Below, in pieces: positions 26,361 through 36,929 of a stretch of DNA of 64,000 bases (position 1 is its first letter; the number at the start of each line of letters is the position of its first letter). A program made the translations under genes and the position numbers. Source of the DNA: Acinetobacter colistiniresistens (GTDB lineage Bacteria; Pseudomonadota; Gammaproteobacteria; Pseudomonadales; Moraxellaceae); NCBI RefSeq assembly GCF_024582815.1, contig NZ_CP102099.1:3658001-3722000 (forward strand), given 5' to 3'. The notes beneath the pieces are model-generated. The model had not been told where the DNA came from, made no database searches, and saw nothing but the letters and a program-made list of their open reading frames with translations.

Positions 26361-28151
26361 ATGGATATTATTAATATTTTAACTAAAGTGAGCCTCTTTG
26401 CTGAGCTAGATCATGCGATGCTTGAGCCATTGCTACCCTATTGTCATATTCGTCATCTGCAAACGGGACAACAACTGTATTGTGCCCATGATATTGCCGA
26501 TCATGTCTATATTGTTGCCTATGGGCGCGTCAAACTTACCACCACGACGGGACTATTGACCTATTATGGCCGTCATGAGCTTATCGGTGAAACAGGCGTA
26601 ATTTCCAATCAGCCCCATCATGCTACGGTCAATGCTGTTCGAGACACAGCTCTACTCGGTATTCCTCAGCAACAATTTCTAAATTTTATCCATCAACATC
26701 CCAAAGTCCTGTTCGCCTTATCCAGACTGATCATCAATCGTTCACAGCCCGAACAGCAACATTGTCATGTAATGGGAAGCAGCCGGACACTTTCGGTTAT
26801 TCCTGTCTCTGCCCACATTCCAGCTACTCACTTGGCAGAAAAACTCACTGAGCACCTACAACGTTGGCCACGTGTACGCTTGGTGACTGCCGCGCATATT
26901 GATGCCCTGTTTGGAGCAGGTTTCAGCCAAACCCCACTGGATTACAGCCCTGAAGATTTACAGCTTAGACAATGGTTAGCCAGCTTAGAAGAAAAACATT
27001 GCTATGTACTTTATGCCGCCGACAACAGTGAGGATGAATGGTCAAAGCGCTGTTTGCATCAGGCAGATCGGATTCTGATTCTGGCGGAGGCCAATCAAAC
27101 ACCAACCCAAACCCCACTCTCGCATGTGCTTACTCAACACGACTGGCAAAGCCCAATTGAATTGGTTTTGCTTCGTTCCGAAGGTGATCCTTCACCCCAT
27201 ACCCTCATCTGGAAACAGCTCTATCATGCCCGTGCCCATTACTTTGTCCATCCTTGGGCTCAGAATGATATCTGTGCGGTGGCGCGTCAGATTTCCAGTC
27301 AAGGGGTGGGTTTGGTCCTTGGCGGTGGCGGTGCACGTGGCTTTGCCCATATTGGTTTAATTCGTGCGCTGGAGCAATTGCATATCCCGATTGATATTGT
27401 CGGTGGTACCAGTATGGGGGCTTTTGTGGCCGCATTGGTCGCTTGTGGTTTTGACAGTGTCGAAATGACCCATATCGCTTATGAGACTTTTGTAGCACGC
27501 AACTATCTCAATGATTACACCATGCCAAGGGTTTCCCTGATTCGGGGACAACGTTTTCATAGCCGCCTCCATGCCATTTTTGGACACCGACGTATCGAAG
27601 AACTTAGACAGACCTATTACTGTATTTCGACCAATCTCACCACAGGACAGGCCGTTATTCATGATCAAGGTGAACTTGCAACTTGGGTCGGCACCAGTAT
27701 GAGCGTACCTGGGGTAGCACCACCAGTGGCTTGGCATGAAAATCTCCTCTGTGATGGTGGTGTGATTAATAATCTACCTACCGATGTCATGCAGAATTTA
27801 GAAAGAGGAACAATTATTGCCAGTAATGTCAGTTTACACGATGATATCCGAGTCCCCGGCATTGGACTGGACAAACCCGATCAAAGTGCCCTGCTCAACT
27901 GGAATAAAGTGATTAAAGATAAACTATTACATGCACCACGACTGGCAGAAATCCTGATGCGTACTGCGACCCTTGCCAGTGATACCATGATTCAAACAGC
28001 AGCCATTGAACGGGCCAATTTACATGTGCGCATGCCGATTGAAGGCATTGGTATGTTTGACTGGCATAAACTTGATGAACTGGTTGAGCGTGGCTATGAC
28101 CACGCCATAGAGATATTGCTCCCTATTCGAGAAACGCTACCCAGTGCATAA
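26361..28151 (+). CDS. Patatin-like phospholipase with cyclic-nucleotide-binding domain
   Basis: This 596-residue protein is related to eukaryotic neuropathy target esterase. An N-terminal cNMP-binding fold (about residues 8-120) is followed by a linker resembling an ATPase-derived region and a patatin domain. That domain has the oxyanion glycines GGGGARGFAHIG (about residue 320), nucleophile GGTSMGAF (Ser about 349) and the catalytic DGG (about 464), so the Ser-Asp dyad is intact. It probably hydrolyses phospholipids or lysophospholipids at the inner membrane, with ligand control by the N-terminal domain. The ATG at 26361 is preferred to an upstream TTG. Confidence 0.85.
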   Translation: MDIINILTKVSLFAELDHAMLEPLLPYCHIRHLQTGQQLYCAHDIADHVYIVAYGRVKLTTTTGLLTYYGRHELIGETGVISNQPHHATVNAVRDTALLGIPQQQFLNFIHQHPKVLFALSRLIINRSQPEQQHCHVMGSSRTLSVIPVSAHIPATHLAEKLTEHLQRWPRVRLVTAAHIDALFGAGFSQTPLDYSPEDLQLRQWLASLEEKHCYVLYAADNSEDEWSKRCLHQADRILILAEANQTPTQTPLSHVLTQHDWQSPIELVLLRSEGDPSPHTLIWKQLYHARAHYFVHPWAQNDICAVARQISSQGVGLVLGGGGARGFAHIGLIRALEQLHIPIDIVGGTSMGAFVAALVACGFDSVEMTHIAYETFVARNYLNDYTMPRVSLIRGQRFHSRLHAIFGHRRIEELRQTYYCISTNLTTGQAVIHDQGELATWVGTSMSVPGVAPPVAWHENLLCDGGVINNLPTDVMQNLERGTIIASNVSLHDDIRVPGIGLDKPDQSALLNWNKVIKDKLLHAPRLAEILMRTATLASDTMIQTAAIERANLHVRMPIEGIGMFDWHKLDELVERGYDHAIEILLPIRETLPSA

Positions 28152-28164
28152 GCAAGAAATGGAA

Positions 28165-29343
28165 TTACACAATGGCAGACCGAATCTGATAGCGATCTAG
28201 TAAAGTGTCTAAATACCGATAAGTTTCAGGGTCTAATTGCTGCATATAACCATCAAGAATACGATGACACTGTTGCTGCTTTGCAACAGGCATCCGTCGC
28301 ATGATGTCAAATGTCACTTCCCATTGTGAGCGTAATAATGACGCATAAGCAATATGATGCAGGACTTGCTCATCAATTTGGGCAATTGCGGTCGCGACGA
28401 CCTCTCTCGCTTCATCTTGCATATAGTTCACAATAACCAACATATCGGTCCACAAATCGCAACGATCAGCCGCCTCGACAATACTCTGGATAATCTCCAC
28501 ACGCCTTAATGCTGGCAAATTAGCAACAAAACGCTGTGCTTGTGCCGACAAGCAAGCCACAACAGGCAACATATCTTCCCATAACTGGTCTTCTTGCGTC
28601 GCCTGAATAATAGCATTGACCACAGGTTCGCCTTGCAGAACCGCTAGATCGCCAAGCTCCTGCTTCAGTCCATAACTGATATAACTCATTAGCGCCAGAA
28701 CTTTGGGCCAGACTAGACGTTGACTTGGATCACCAATGATTAATAAGGCTTTCTCAATCCGCTGTTTGGGTAAGACATGCACCAAATGGTCAATTTGCTC
28801 ACGCGACTCGATAAAAAAAGCAATCTCCAGCAGATCGCTCTCACTCTCAACCACTTGTGCCACGTCCTGCAAAACCACATCAGACAACATGCTGACGAAG
28901 CGCCCCATGGTGACAAAATCACGCTGTTCCAGCAGGACTTGAGTAATCTCGGTAATCTGATGCGTAGTGAGATAGCCCAACAACTCTCTCGCCAAGCGTG
29001 GGTCTAAATACACTGAGATTGCAGCAACAGTTTTAGCTGGCAAGTGCTTCACGATACGATAAGAACGTTCCGTGGGCAAATACACCGCAATTTGCGCCAC
29101 GATAAAGGGTTCCAAGACGTGTTTCACCATAACAACACTGATCCAGCGCGGTAGCCAATTGACCCAGGCAGCCAAATAGCGAAATCGTTTTTTCTGCTGA
29201 TTCTGTAATCGTTCTAAGAGCGCAAAACGGAATTGCCTTAAATTTTCAGGCGCCAAAGACTGCATAAATACCAATTCTGGTTCAGTGACCCTCAAGATAC
29301 GTGCCAACTTGATGATTTCTGCCTGTACCGCAAGTCGAGTCAT
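28165..29343 (-). CDS. Hypothetical helical-repeat protein
   Basis: This 392-residue protein is almost wholly helical, with repeated units such as KTVAAISVYLDPRLARELLG and QITEITQVLLEQRDFVTMGR. They recall the superhelical N domain of MgtE magnesium transporters, but no transporter domain or CBS pair is present. Two hydrophobic stretches near residues 55-90 might touch membrane. It is convergent with the patatin gene. A smaller protein lies 15 bases upstream on the same strand, so they are probably one operon. Function is unknown. Confidence 0.65.
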   Translation of the reverse strand: MTRLAVQAEIIKLARILRVTEPELVFMQSLAPENLRQFRFALLERLQNQQKKRFRYLAAWVNWLPRWISVVMVKHVLEPFIVAQIAVYLPTERSYRIVKHLPAKTVAAISVYLDPRLARELLGYLTTHQITEITQVLLEQRDFVTMGRFVSMLSDVVLQDVAQVVESESDLLEIAFFIESREQIDHLVHVLPKQRIEKALLIIGDPSQRLVWPKVLALMSYISYGLKQELGDLAVLQGEPVVNAIIQATQEDQLWEDMLPVVACLSAQAQRFVANLPALRRVEIIQSIVEAADRCDLWTDMLVIVNYMQDEAREVVATAIAQIDEQVLHHIAYASLLRSQWEVTFDIMRRMPVAKQQQCHRILDGYMQQLDPETYRYLDTLLDRYQIRSAIV

Positions 29344-29358
29344 GACTTTCCATCCCCC

Positions 29359-29571
29359 TTATCGATCTCGGAACAACCAACGTAGAAAAAAAGGAGTCTG
29401 ATATAAGCTCTGATTCATTTTCTGATCTTCATGCTCAAGGGTGCGTTGTAATTGCTGATTGAGCCAAGCCAAATCTTGACTAGATAATTGAGAAAATGCT
29501 TGAAGACTCATCACCGGTCGATGTAATTGTTGCGCTAATTGTTCTAGCTCAGTTTTCGCTACTTTCTCCAT
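29359..29571 (-). CDS. Small hypothetical protein
   Basis: This 70-residue soluble, Gln/Leu-rich helical protein ends TPFFLRWLFRDR. No family is recognised. It sits 15 bases upstream of the helical-repeat gene and is probably its operon partner. Confidence 0.55.
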   Translation of the reverse strand: MEKVAKTELEQLAQQLHRPVMSLQAFSQLSSQDLAWLNQQLQRTLEHEDQKMNQSLYQTPFFLRWLFRDR

Positions 29572-29761
29572 TTTACTAATCCCTGCCCATCATTATTGTT
29601 TTATCTATTGAGTGTATGCTCAATTTGATGCGATTGCCAATTTCACAGATCGGCAGCAAAACCTAAACAACAGCTCAGTTCTTTTTTTCATTTTTATAGA
29701 ACGATTCATTCTATAAAAAGTCACCTTTTCGCATAAAAATCTGGCTATAATCAAGGCACAT

Positions 29762-29911
29762 CGCTTCAGGGCGGGGTGAGATTCCCCACCGGTGGTAAGT
29801 TAGGCCTTGCAACCCAATGACCTAATCAGCCCACGAGCCTGTATATATTTATATATACTCGCAGATTTGGTGAGAAACCAAAGCCGACGGTATAGTCCGG
29901 ATGAAAGAAGA
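29762..29911 (+). promoter_or_regulatory. FMN riboswitch (RFN element)
   Basis: The conserved RFN core is visible: TTCAGGGCGGGGTGAGATTC, CCCACCGGTGGTAAG, AGCCCACGAGC, TTTGGTGAGAAACCAAAGCC and GACGGTATAGTCCGGATGAA. A variable AU-rich hairpin (TATATATTTATATATA) forms the expandable arm near 29840-29858. FMN binding would lower expression of ribB, whose start is about 100 bases downstream. Confidence 0.95.
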
Positions 29912-30013
29912 CGAAATCACTAGAACACGCTTTTGGCGTTGTTTTTGTGCACGCTTATTTTTACATCAGTCCTGAAATGTTCAACCGTATCCTAATTACG
30001 AGAGCGTTTCATT

Positions 30014-30673
30014 ATGTCCAGTTTAATTCAACCCGAACTTTTCTTTTCAGCCCTTTCTCCTGCTGAACAACGTATTCAACAAGCTTTAGAAGACATCCGC
30101 CAAGGCAAACCTGTGTTGGTGATGGATGACTTTGACCGTGAAAATGAAGCAGACCTGATTATCGCGGCGGAAACACTGAGCGTTGAAACCATGGCACAAA
30201 TGATTCGGGATGGTTCAGGTATTGTGTGTTTATGCCTAACTGAAGCCTTGGCTGATCATTTAGAACTTCCACCCATGGTAGTCGACAATTCTAGCCAATT
30301 CAAAACCGCATTTACCGTAACGATCGAAGCCGCACAAGGCGTGACCACGGGTGTTTCAGCCAAAGATCGCGTCACCACCGTTTTGGCAGCAACCCAAGCA
30401 GGTGCCGTAGCGAGTGACCTCAATCGCCCAGGTCATGTTTTTCCTTTACGCGCACGTGAAGGTGGTGTGTTGAGCCGTCGTGGCCATACTGAAGGAACCA
30501 TTGATTTAGCACGTTTGGCAGGTTTAAAACCAGCTGGAGTACTCTGTGAATTGACCAATCCAGATGGTTCAATGGCGTCGGGTATCCAAGTGCTTGCTTA
30601 TGCACAAACCCATGGTCTTACGGTAATCAGTATCGATGAACTGGTGCAATATCGTCTCAAACATAATCTCTGA
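30014..30673 (+). CDS. ribB: 3,4-dihydroxy-2-butanone 4-phosphate synthase
   Basis: RibB converts ribulose 5-phosphate to the four-carbon unit of riboflavin. The 219-residue single-domain enzyme has the acidic loop [12 protein letters not shown] (about residues 38-49) and the conserved [17 protein letters not shown] segment; there is no fused GTP cyclohydrolase II domain. Its transcript carries the FMN riboswitch directly upstream. The gene stands alone, as usual when rib genes are split. Confidence 0.95.
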   Translation: MSSLIQPELFFSALSPAEQRIQQALEDIRQGKPVLVMDDFDRENEADLIIAAETLSVETMAQMIRDGSGIVCLCLTEALADHLELPPMVVDNSSQFKTAFTVTIEAAQGVTTGVSAKDRVTTVLAATQAGAVASDLNRPGHVFPLRAREGGVLSRRGHTEGTIDLARLAGLKPAGVLCELTNPDGSMASGIQVLAYAQTHGLTVISIDELVQYRLKHNL

Positions 30674-30680
30674 TGAAAAT

Positions 30681-30710
30681 AAAAAGCCTCGATCATTCGA
30701 GGCTTTTTTA
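30681..30710. terminator. Terminator between ribB and the HAD gene
   Basis: AAAAAGCCTCGA pairs with TCGAGGCTTTTT, usable in both directions between convergent genes. Confidence 0.85.
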
Positions 30711-30722
30711 TGTCATCGATAT

Positions 30723-31397
30723 TTATGATACTTTCCGCTCTGCATTCAGTTCAGCAATCGCTATAAGCAGTTGACTAAATTGTGAAATTTGGCTCACGGG
30801 TTGTGCCTGAGCCAACTCCTCTGCTCGACCATAGCCATAATTCACTGCAATGGTTTCAATGCCATTGGCACGTGCGCCCATAATGTCATATTGGCGATCC
30901 CCCACCATAATGCAATGCTGAGCATCCAGTTGTTGTTGCTCAAGAATATAGGCAATTAAGTCAGCCTTATTGGTTCGCTCACCAGTCAGTTCACTGCCAT
31001 ACATTTCGGTAAAATATTGATCCAACTGAAAATGAGCCAGAATCTGCTTGGCATAAATGATGGGCTTGGCTGTCGCTAAGAACAAAGCATAACCTTGTGC
31101 TTGTAATTGTTGCAAAGTCTCGACGACGCTTGGATAAACCTCATTTTCAAATAAGCCAATGACCGAAAAACGTTCACGGTAAGCCAACAGAGCCTGTTCA
31201 GCCAACGCATCATCTTGGGTATTCAGTAATTTTGCCAAAGATGCTTTGAGTGGCGGCCCAATAGTCCAGTCCAGATCCACATCATCAGCGACAGGCTGGC
31301 CTAATTTTTCTAATGCAAAACGAATTGAACCATGAATCCCAGTTTTAGGATCGGTTAAGGTTCCATCTAAATCGATGAGAATATTTTTGATCGTCAT
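30723..31397 (-). CDS. HAD-family phosphatase (Gph/PpaX-like)
   Basis: This 224-residue haloacid dehalogenase-fold hydrolase has motif I LIDLDGTLTD (nucleophile Asp9, Asp11), motif II FLATAKP and motif IV VGDRQYDIMGA. The helical cap at residues 15-80 is of the type seen in phosphoglycolate and nucleotide phosphatases. The substrate cannot be set from sequence. It is divergent from thiD. Confidence 0.8.
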   Translation of the reverse strand: MTIKNILIDLDGTLTDPKTGIHGSIRFALEKLGQPVADDVDLDWTIGPPLKASLAKLLNTQDDALAEQALLAYRERFSVIGLFENEVYPSVVETLQQLQAQGYALFLATAKPIIYAKQILAHFQLDQYFTEMYGSELTGERTNKADLIAYILEQQQLDAQHCIMVGDRQYDIMGARANGIETIAVNYGYGRAEELAQAQPVSQISQFSQLLIAIAELNAERKVS

Positions 31398-31478
31398 TCG
31401 TTCAATCTCTTGCAGTCTTACACAACAGTGTCGAGAGTTTCTCGAAACTTCCCTATACTACCGTAGATTGAAGAATAA

Positions 31479-32258
<780 letters not shown>

Positions 32259-32300
32259 ACGCTCCAGAAATCGTTAATTTTTTCAAAAATTTTTTATTAA

Positions 32301-32326
32301 AAAAGGCGCATCAAGCGCCTTTTTTA
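32301..32326. terminator. Terminator between thiD and kbp
   Basis: AAAAGGCGC and GCGCCTTTTT form a strong stem with A and T tracts on either side, serving both convergent genes. Confidence 0.85.
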
Positions 32327-32337
32327 ATACTCACAGA

Positions 32338-32811
32338 TTATTGTGGAATACGTAAAACTTGTCCTGGGAAAATATCATCTGCATTTTTAAGTAATGGACG
32401 ATTAGCTTCAAAGATTTTATTGTATTGGTTTGGATCACCATAATACTCTTTTGAAATCTTCGACAAGTTGTCGCCTGATTTTACCGTGTAGAATTTACTT
32501 TCTGGCTCAGGACTTTCTACCGTCATCTGATCATCCACTTGTGCGACATGATCGGTATTTCCTACAGCAAGTACGATCTTTTCTTTATCTGCCTGACTTT
32601 TAACTTGCCCTTTAATTGTTGCAGTATCCGTTGTGCCGTTATATGTCACAGCCAAGCCTTCAACCCCAAGACCTAAACTTTTAATCAAACCTAATAATTT
32701 ATTTGCAATCTCTTGAGCTGAAGGTTCAGCTGGTGTTGCTGGCGCAGCTTGAGGCTCTGCAGGCGCTGTATTTTTCTTACCAATACCTTTAACAAAATCA
32801 AAAAGACCCAT
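32338..32811 (-). CDS. kbp: BON-LysM protein, potassium-binding Kbp (YgaU) family
   Basis: This 157-residue cytoplasmic protein opens MGLFDFVKGIG as in E. coli Kbp. A BON domain (about residues 45-100, VTYNGTTDTATIKGQVKSQ) is followed by a C-terminal LysM domain (FYTVKSGDNLSKISKEYYGD to ILRIPQ). Kbp binds potassium ions in E. coli. An extra Ala/Pro-rich linker (PAEPQAAPATPAEPSAQE) is inserted near the start. AGAGGAAATAACA precedes the chosen ATG; the frame extends 10 codons further upstream. Confidence 0.85.
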   Translation of the reverse strand: MGLFDFVKGIGKKNTAPAEPQAAPATPAEPSAQEIANKLLGLIKSLGLGVEGLAVTYNGTTDTATIKGQVKSQADKEKIVLAVGNTDHVAQVDDQMTVESPEPESKFYTVKSGDNLSKISKEYYGDPNQYNKIFEANRPLLKNADDIFPGQVLRIPQ

Positions 32812-32976
32812 TGTTATTTCCTCTGTAATTATAAACCGCATATGGTCAAAATCGACCTACATCTAGTTATACAGAAAAAATAAATCACTCGAGTTTCAAT
32901 TTAAAGCGGTCTTGTAAATATATGTATATGCCATAGAACTTAATTAAAAACATTCTGTTGCGAAAGCATTACACAC

Positions 32977-33003
32977 AAAAAAGCCACCTTGCGGTGGCTT
33001 TTG
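32977..33003 (-). terminator. Terminator after acpP
   Basis: AAAAGCCACC pairs with GGTGGCTTTTTT on the minus strand, directly past the acpP stop. Confidence 0.85.
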
Positions 33004-33017
33004 ATCATGCAAGATGA

Positions 33018-33254
33018 TTAACCAAGTTTCTTAGTTACGTAATCGATTGCAGATTGAACAGTTGTGATTTCGTTTGAATCTTCATCCGGAATCGTGATGT
33101 CAAAATCATTTTCGAAAGACATTACAAGTTCAACCAAATCTAAAGAGTCAGCACCTAAGTCATCCATGAAAGATGCTTCGTTCTTAATCTCTTCAGCACG
33201 CATACCTAATTGTTCAGCTACAGCTTGTTTGATGCGTTGTTCGATATCGCTCAC
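33018..33254 (-). CDS. acpP: Acyl carrier protein
   Basis: AcpP carries acyl chains on a phosphopantetheine arm during fatty acid synthesis. The 78-residue acidic protein has the modification site [10 protein letters not shown] with Ser37. Translation begins at GTG (33254) with GAGGAG eight bases upstream; the ATG five codons earlier lies within that ribosome site. It follows fabG by about 85 bases in the fabD-fabG-acpP order. Confidence 0.95.
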   Translation of the reverse strand: MSDIEQRIKQAVAEQLGMRAEEIKNEASFMDDLGADSLDLVELVMSFENDFDITIPDEDSNEITTVQSAIDYVTKKLG

Positions 33255-33340
33255 AGGAATTCTCCTCATTGCTTGTGGCGTTTTAATTTGCCACTAGTTT
33301 AATTGAATATTAAATTTTTTAAAAGTTTATACATCGCCAC

Positions 33341-34075
33341 TTAGGCCATGTATAGACCACCATTTACATGTAAAACTGTACCAGTAATGTAACTAGCCTT
33401 ATCGCTGGCAAGGAAACTCACTGCATCCGCAATATCTTGAGGTTCACCTAAACGATTTAAAGCGACTTGATCAGTCATTTTTTTACGAATCTCTTCGCTT
33501 AACTGATCAGTCATTTCAGTGGCAATGAAACCAGGTGCAACACTGTTCACTGTAATCTGACGGCTCCCCATCTCTTTGGCTAAGCTACGACTGAATGCTT
33601 CAATTCCTGCTTTTGCTGCCGAGTAGTTTGCTTGTCCAGGATTGGCAAAATGTGCAACCACCGAACTGATATTAATAATGCGACCAAAACGCGCTTTGGT
33701 CATGCCTTTCAATACACGCTTAGACAAGCGGTAAACGGCTTTCAGATGGATATTGAGAATGTCATCCCAATCATCTTCAGACATACGAAGCAACAAATTA
33801 TCTTTGGTAATGCCTGCATTGTTGACCAATACCAACACTGAACCATATTTTTGCTCAATGTCTGATACCAGTGCATCAATGGCTGCGCCATCGCGAACAT
33901 CCAGTACAGCGCCTGTTCCATGCTCAGCAAAGCTTTCTGTCAATTTTTGCGCGCCTGCTTCAGAAGTCGCGGTACCAACTACAAAAAAACCGTCTTGAAT
34001 GAGTTGCTGTGCAATCGCTGCGCCAATACCGCGGCTTGCTCCTGTCACTAACGCAACTTTTCGTTGTTGTGTCAT
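33341..34075 (-). CDS. fabG: 3-oxoacyl-ACP reductase
   Basis: FabG reduces 3-ketoacyl-ACP with NADPH. The 244-residue short-chain dehydrogenase has the cofactor loop TGASRGIGAA (residues 11-20), NNAG (85-88) and the catalytic Ser138, Tyr151 and Lys155. Its ATG overlaps the fabD stop by four bases (ATGA), so the two are translationally coupled. acpP follows. Confidence 0.95.
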   Translation of the reverse strand: MTQQRKVALVTGASRGIGAAIAQQLIQDGFFVVGTATSEAGAQKLTESFAEHGTGAVLDVRDGAAIDALVSDIEQKYGSVLVLVNNAGITKDNLLLRMSEDDWDDILNIHLKAVYRLSKRVLKGMTKARFGRIINISSVVAHFANPGQANYSAAKAGIEAFSRSLAKEMGSRQITVNSVAPGFIATEMTDQLSEEIRKKMTDQVALNRLGEPQDIADAVSFLASDKASYITGTVLHVNGGLYMA

Positions 34076-35064
34076 GCAATTTTTCCTTCTGCCACTAACA
34101 CTGCGTTTAGGGCATCTTCCATACGTGCTTTGCTATCAATGGCAAATGCTTTTTCTATGTTCGGTAATCGCTTGGCAAGATTACTGAGCACGGTACCTGG
34201 TCCACATTCAACCACATACTGAATACCCTGATCTTGCAGATATTGCATGGTCCGTGTCCATTGAACTGACTGATACAACTGAGCCGTTAATGCCTGACGT
34301 AACTGGGCAACATCTGTCGCGATTTCCGCGTTGACATTTTGTATTACAGGAAGGCATGGTAGCTCAATGGCAGTTTGTTCCAAAGCTTCCGCAAACTTTT
34401 CTGCGGCTGGCTTCATCAAGGTACAATGTGAAGGCACCGAAACAGGCAATGCGATGGCCTTACCTGATTGTTCTTTTGCTTCTGCCATGACTTGCTGAAC
34501 CAAAGCCGTGCTACCTGCAATCACAACCTGCCCTTGTGCATTATAATTTGCCGCTTCAACCGAGCCTTGTCCCGCAGCAGAGGCATTGGCATTCTGACAA
34601 AGCTCAATCACTTTTTCATCCGCCAAGCCAAGAATCGCAGCCATGGCACCTGTACCCTGAGGAACAGCACCCTGCATCAATTTGCCACGCAAATGAACCA
34701 GTTTAACCGCATCAGCTAAAGTCATTGCTTCTGCCGCAACCAACGCACTGTATTCCCCTAAAGAGTGCCCGGCAAGGTACTTTGGCACAATTCCACCCAG
34801 TTCTAACCACACACGCCACAAGGCAATGCTTGCTGTCAATAACACAGGTTGAGTATTTTCAGTTTGGTCTAAGCCTTCACCACTCTGGGCAATCTGCCAC
34901 AGATCAAAACCGAGTGCTGCTGATGCTTCTGCAAATGTATCTTGAACGACACTAAATTGCTCTGCAAGTTCAGCCAGCATACCTGCTTTTTGTGAGCCCT
35001 GACCCGGAAAAACAAATGCTGTTTTTGTTGCTTGAGCTGCCTGCTCAAGTCGTTTAGTCGACAT
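34072..35064 (-). CDS. fabD: Malonyl-CoA-ACP transacylase
   Basis: FabD loads malonate on ACP. From the ATG at 35064 the protein has 330 residues, with PGQGSQ (about 20-25), the nucleophile GHSLGE (Ser101), and a late VPSHCTLMKPAAE histidine motif. AAGGAT precedes the chosen start; the frame extends 30 codons further without a ribosome site. fabH and plsX, often found upstream in other bacteria, are absent; rpmF-yceD lie there instead, beyond a terminator. Confidence 0.95.
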   Translation of the reverse strand: MSTKRLEQAAQATKTAFVFPGQGSQKAGMLAELAEQFSVVQDTFAEASAALGFDLWQIAQSGEGLDQTENTQPVLLTASIALWRVWLELGGIVPKYLAGHSLGEYSALVAAEAMTLADAVKLVHLRGKLMQGAVPQGTGAMAAILGLADEKVIELCQNANASAAGQGSVEAANYNAQGQVVIAGSTALVQQVMAEAKEQSGKAIALPVSVPSHCTLMKPAAEKFAEALEQTAIELPCLPVIQNVNAEIATDVAQLRQALTAQLYQSVQWTRTMQYLQDQGIQYVVECGPGTVLSNLAKRLPNIEKAFAIDSKARMEDALNAVLVAEGKIA

Positions 35065-35195
35065 ATAAAAATCCTTAAAATGGTCTATCGCCAGTTTCAT
35101 CAACTCCCATGATTCTACATGAGAATGACAACAGACTCTTTTCCGATGCGGCAATTTACCATTGATTAAATCGTTTTTTAATTGCGAAAAACAAC

Positions 35196-35225
35196 AAAAA
35201 AGGGAGCTTTCGCTCCCATTTTTTC
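35196..35225 (-). terminator. Terminator between rpmF and fabD
   Basis: AATGGGAGC pairs with GCTCCCTTTTTT on the minus strand. It separates the yceD-rpmF transcript from fabD, which therefore needs its own promoter in 35065-35195. Confidence 0.85.
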
Positions 35226-35261
35226 TATACTTTAAGCTAACGCTTAATGCATATGGTTCAA

Positions 35262-35447
35262 TTATTCAGCATCAGCTGCTTTAGCGAATAATTGACGACC
35301 ACGGTAAATACCGTCTTTAGTCACGTGGTGACGACGATGAGTTTCACCAGTAGTTTGGTCTACAGATAATGCATTCTCGGTTAAAGCGTCATGTGAACGG
35401 CGCATGTCACGGCGAGAGCGACTTTTACGGTTTTGCTGAACGGCCAT
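35262..35447 (-). CDS. rpmF: 50S ribosomal protein L32
   Basis: L32 is a small basic large-subunit protein. The 61-residue sequence opens [20 protein letters not shown] and has [17 protein letters not shown]. It is the cysteine-free (zinc-independent) type. It follows yceD by 75 bases, the common bacterial order. Confidence 0.95.
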   Translation of the reverse strand: MAVQQNRKSRSRRDMRRSHDALTENALSVDQTTGETHRRHHVTKDGIYRGRQLFAKAADAE

Positions 35448-35522
35448 GATGGCTCCTTACAAAGATCGAAAAAATGGATCAGAAACAAATTCAGTTGTCT
35501 TAACTCAACATTATATCACAAA

Positions 35523-36083
35523 TTATGAGTTAAGTTTACCCTTCAAACTTGCCAAAACATCAAACGGGTTATCCCGCTTCTCTTCGACAACATCCTGAAT
35601 GGCAGGTCGATGTTTATGCTCACAAACATCATGCTTGGGAGATAAAGGCATCAACAATAACAGTTCATCTTCTAGTAGTGCGAGCAAATCAATCGAAGCA
35701 GGTGTATCAAAATCACCTTTTTTCGAAGACTCACTTTCACCTAAAACGATGAAATCAGCATCCTCATCCAAGCGCTCTATCAGTGACTCATCATCGATCA
35801 AAGCCAAATGAAAGCTTGAAACAAGTTCAGTTTCAACGGTATCCAAACAACGTTGGCATTCCATTGGAACTTTCGTTTCAATATGTCCATCCAGCCATAC
35901 AATACGATGATATGCATCCATTGATAGCTTACAGTCTACGTTGATCAATCGATCATTAATTGATCCAACAGCTTCACGAGCGATACGAGCAAAGCGAGAC
36001 AATGGCAGTGTGCCTGACCATGTAAAGCCCTGTTCAGCCCATTTAAACGGCTCAATCTGTGCCGGAAAGGTATTTGCTGACAT
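35523..36083 (-). CDS. yceD: YceD / DUF177 family protein (23S rRNA accumulation)
   Basis: This 186-residue acidic cytoplasmic protein is of the DUF177 family. It is needed for normal 23S rRNA accumulation in E. coli and plants. The typical MECQRCLDTVETELVSSF motif and the late HDVCEHKH and NPFDVLASLK segments are present. It is upstream of rpmF, the conserved arrangement. Confidence 0.88.
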   Translation of the reverse strand: MSANTFPAQIEPFKWAEQGFTWSGTLPLSRFARIAREAVGSINDRLINVDCKLSMDAYHRIVWLDGHIETKVPMECQRCLDTVETELVSSFHLALIDDESLIERLDEDADFIVLGESESSKKGDFDTPASIDLLALLEDELLLLMPLSPKHDVCEHKHRPAIQDVVEEKRDNPFDVLASLKGKLNS

Positions 36084-36179
36084 AATTAAGGCGGCAATTC
36101 TACAAATTCATCGGTACTCTGTCAAAGATTAAGATACAATTTTGCACTTCTTTAGACAGAACTCGGGGTAAATTAAGCA

Positions 36180-36842
36180 ATGCACCTGTTGCAGCCGCAA
36201 CTTGAAGTAACAACTTCATTACTCGTAAGCACCCATTCAACCTCTGCTCCTGCATTAACGCCAGATCAAGTGCAACGCTCATCTTGGCAAAAGTTAACAT
36301 CAGAACCAGAACAGGTTGATTGGCTTATTTTACACTTTAATCACTGGTTTTCCCACCATAATGTGACACTAGTTAAAGGTGATTTTGAACCAGAATATTT
36401 CCCATCAGAAAATGGACAGCCCGCAAGAATCCAATTTGCCCACGGTTTCTTTAATAGTGCGCTGCATGAAATTAGCCATTGGAGCATTTCTGGCGCGCAA
36501 CGTCGCCTACTGCCTGATCTTGGGTATTGGTATGCACCAGATGGCAGGACGGCTGAACAACAAGCCTTATTTGAACAAGTCGAAATCAAACCCCAAGCGA
36601 TTGAATGGCTATTCGCAACTGCCTTTGGTCGGAAATTTCGTGTCTCTTTGGATAATTTAACCGGCGACAGCGGCAATGGCCAACAATTTAAAGATCATGT
36701 CTTTGCACAAGTACAGCGTTATTTTTCTGGCGAAGCTAAATTGCCACGCGACGCAGCGCATTTCATTCATTACATCTGCCATTGCACACGGAATAGCACA
36801 CCATTACAACGAGATGAATTTAAACGCGAAGACCTTGATTAA
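36180..36842 (+). CDS. epmC: Elongation factor P hydroxylase
   Basis: EpmC (YfcM) hydroxylates the beta-lysylated lysine of EF-P. The 220-residue protein has the family motif FAHGFFNSALHEISHW with the metal-binding His96, Glu97 and His100, followed by RRLLPDLGYWYAPDGR. The EF-P gene and the lysylation genes are not in this window. It is divergent from yceD and precedes the YrdC-domain gene. Confidence 0.88.
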   Translation: MHLLQPQLEVTTSLLVSTHSTSAPALTPDQVQRSSWQKLTSEPEQVDWLILHFNHWFSHHNVTLVKGDFEPEYFPSENGQPARIQFAHGFFNSALHEISHWSISGAQRRLLPDLGYWYAPDGRTAEQQALFEQVEIKPQAIEWLFATAFGRKFRVSLDNLTGDSGNGQQFKDHVFAQVQRYFSGEAKLPRDAAHFIHYICHCTRNSTPLQRDEFKREDLD

Positions 36843-36929
36843 AAGACAAAATTGTCACATCTAATGCTTGCAACTTAACCATAACCCGTTTCATACTAAA
36901 TTTAGCCATATAGATCAGGGAGTTCAAAG

